This document shows, in pieces, positions 5,871-7,028 of a stretch of 7,028 nt of DNA; the first letter of the stretch is position 1, and each line of letters starts with the position of its first letter. The position numbers and the translations under genes are program-made. The notes beneath the pieces are model-generated. The model had not been told where the DNA came from, did no database searches, and saw nothing but the letters and a program-made list of their open reading frames with translations. Source of the stretch: Thermoplasmata archaeon (lineage in GTDB: Archaea > Thermoplasmatota > Thermoplasmata > UBA184); assembly GCA_021826525.1 (NCBI GenBank), contig JAKAZU010000044.1, positions 1 to 7,028 on the forward strand, given 5' to 3'.

Positions 5871-6823
5871 GCCCCGAGTCCGTGCTCTGCTGGTCGGAGG
5901 ATCCCGACCTCGCGGGCCAGTTGGTTCGACTCGCCCGATCGGTGGCTTCGGGACCGGAAGACCGGGTGTTCGCCGCCAGCTTCGACCCCCCGAGCGACGA
6001 CGGGTCGCGACGGATCGCCGAAGCCGGCGCCCATGTACTGATCCGGCCGAACCCTGCGGCCCCCGCGAGCACCGACCCTCATGTCGTGGCGAGCGAGCTC
6101 CGGGCGTTGGTCGACACGAGCCATGTCACCCTCGTACTGCTCGGGTCGACCAAGCGCGGACGAGAGATCGCCGGCCGCCTCGCCGGTCTGTTGGACGCCC
6201 CGGCCGAAACGGGGGTGGCCCGAGTCCACCTCGATGCCGGTGCCGTCGTGGTGGAGCGGGAGATGCTCAGCGGCAATGCGCTGGCTCAGGAGACACTGAT
6301 CGCCCGTCCCGCCGTGGTCGCGATCATGCCCGATGTGTCGGCCCCCGCGCCCCCTCCGACCGTTCCGGTGGTGCAGCAGGTCCCTTCGACTTCCCCCGCG
6401 CCGCTCTCCGAACGGCTCGAGCTCCGTCCGAAGCCGTCGGGCGGGGTTCGCCTCGAGAGTGCCGAGCGGATCGTGACGATCGGTCGGGGGTTGCAGAAGA
6501 AGGATGACCTCGTGCTGATCGAGGCGCTGGCGACCGCGCTCGGCGCCTCGGTGGGTTGCACGCGACCGCTGGCCGCCGAGGCCGGCTGGCTGAGCGACGA
6601 CCACTGGATCGGGCTCACCGGCCACCGCGTGAAACCGAGACTCTACATCGCGATCGGCGTGTCCGGAGCAGTGCAGCACCTGGTCGGAATGCGGGACTCC
6701 CAGACCGTCGTGGCGATCAACAAGGACCCGAACGCCCCGATCTTTGGCCAGGCCGACTATCGGGTCACGGGTGACCTGTACGCGGTGGTGCCCGCGCTGA
6801 CGAAGGCGTTGGGCGCGAAGTGA
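5867..6823 (+). CDS. etfA: Electron transfer flavoprotein subunit alpha
   Basis: 318 residues, typical of EtfA. This subunit carries the main FAD. The N-terminal Rossmann-like domain covers about 1-150 and is diverged (SVLCWSEDPDLAGQLVRLAR; LVLLGSTKRGREIAGRLAGL). A Pro-rich linker runs from about 154 to 180. The C-terminal FAD domain (about 185-318) has GRGLQKKDDLVLIEALATAL, GCTRPLAAEAGWLSDD (Arg233), IGLTGHRVKP (251-252 TG), and the classic EtfA signature from LYIAIGVSGAVQHLVG (about 259-275) to VVAINKD (281-287), then APIFGQADYRVTGDLY. The signature fits the PROSITE EtfA pattern as I recall it at every position. It starts at GTG 5867, overlapping etfB, so the two subunits are translated in step from one mRNA. 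It ends 10 nt before the convergent partial gene. Confidence 0.96.
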   Translation: MSPESVLCWSEDPDLAGQLVRLARSVASGPEDRVFAASFDPPSDDGSRRIAEAGAHVLIRPNPAAPASTDPHVVASELRALVDTSHVTLVLLGSTKRGREIAGRLAGLLDAPAETGVARVHLDAGAVVVEREMLSGNALAQETLIARPAVVAIMPDVSAPAPPPTVPVVQQVPSTSPAPLSERLELRPKPSGGVRLESAERIVTIGRGLQKKDDLVLIEALATALGASVGCTRPLAAEAGWLSDDHWIGLTGHRVKPRLYIAIGVSGAVQHLVGMRDSQTVVAINKDPNAPIFGQADYRVTGDLYAVVPALTKALGAK

Positions 6824-6833
6824 CGGCGGGGGC

Positions 6834-7028
6834 CTAGAGCGTCCGCATCGCCTGCAGCATGTCCCGGCCGAGGGTGAGCATCGAGGCCTTCCCGCGATAC
6901 GACTCCTTCAGGAGCCCGCGAAGATGCGGCTTGTCCTCTCCGTCCACGAAGTACGCCCGGTGCAGGAGTGACGTCAGGATCTCGGGGTAGCGGGTGTACA
7001 GTCGTGGATTCGCGAAGACCTTCGGATA
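6834..7028 (-). CDS. fixC: FixC/ETF-quinone oxidoreductase-like flavoprotein, C-terminal fragment
   Basis: An open minus-strand frame enters from the right edge and ends at TAG 6836-6834, giving 64 residues; the start lies beyond the window. The fragment begins YPKVFANPRLYTRYPEI and continues TSLLHRAYFVDGEDKP, LRGLLKESYRGKAS and MLTLGRDMLQAMRTL. The order NPRLY, YPE, FxVDG, then a basic helix and LxxxRD near the end matches what I recall of FixC / geranylgeranyl-reductase-type flavoprotein C-termini. FixC-type proteins take electrons from EtfAB and reduce quinone or take part in bifurcation, so the position next to etfBA supports the call. The FAD-binding Rossmann motif is outside the window and cannot be checked. 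No FixX ferredoxin gene follows, because etfA lies immediately beyond the stop. Alternative: another FAD-dependent reductase of the same superfamily. Confidence 0.62.
   Translation of the reverse strand, partial: YPKVFANPRLYTRYPEILTSLLHRAYFVDGEDKPHLRGLLKESYRGKASMLTLGRDMLQAMRTL

Overview
The window is GC-rich (roughly two thirds G+C by eye), gene-dense archaeal DNA. Archaea-specific or archaeal-type genes show this directly: ribosomal proteins L44e and S27e, aIF2 alpha, Nop10, the tRNA C56 ribose methyltransferase aTrm56, a GHMP-type mevalonate kinase, and TATA-box promoters placed about 26 nt before start codons. A high-GC euryarchaeal lineage, possibly within Thermoplasmatota, is my best guess. 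It rests on overall feel rather than on any phylogenetic test.

Layout. (1) Positions 1-1032, plus strand: the 3' part of an Obg-family GTPase of the archaeal/fungal Ygr210 type. Its P-loop lies upstream of the window. (2) Positions 1049-4549, minus strand: a tight seven-gene run read in the order L44e, S27e, aIF2 alpha, Nop10, a winged-helix protein, aTrm56, mevalonate kinase. Neighbours overlap by 4 or 44 nt or are 2-11 nt apart, so one transcript is likely. The start of the run has a clear TATA box and looks leaderless. The first four genes are the conserved archaeal ribosome/initiation/pseudouridylation cluster; the last three add a putative regulator, a tRNA-modifying enzyme and an isoprenoid (membrane lipid) enzyme. 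(3) Positions about 4550-5075: a divergent intergenic region, long for this DNA, with a TATA element at each end, two short dyads and no convincing gene. (4) Positions 5076-6823, plus strand: etfB and etfA, overlapping by GTGA, encoding both subunits of an electron-transfer flavoprotein. (5) Positions 6834-7028, minus strand: the last 64 codons of a gene running off the window. Its C-terminus resembles FixC/ETF-quinone oxidoreductase-like flavoproteins, the natural redox partner of EtfAB, and it converges on etfA with only 10 nt between stops.

The seven-gene run joins translation and RNA maturation to the mevalonate route. The right-hand locus looks like an electron-transfer module in which EtfAB carries electrons from flavin dehydrogenases to, or in a bifurcating system with, a FixC-type partner. 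I see no mobile element, CRISPR array, tRNA or rRNA. Most of the window is ordinary core genome. The parts most worth a second look are the unassigned double-HTH protein, the mevalonate kinase placement, the etfAB/fixC arrangement and the divergent intergenic region.
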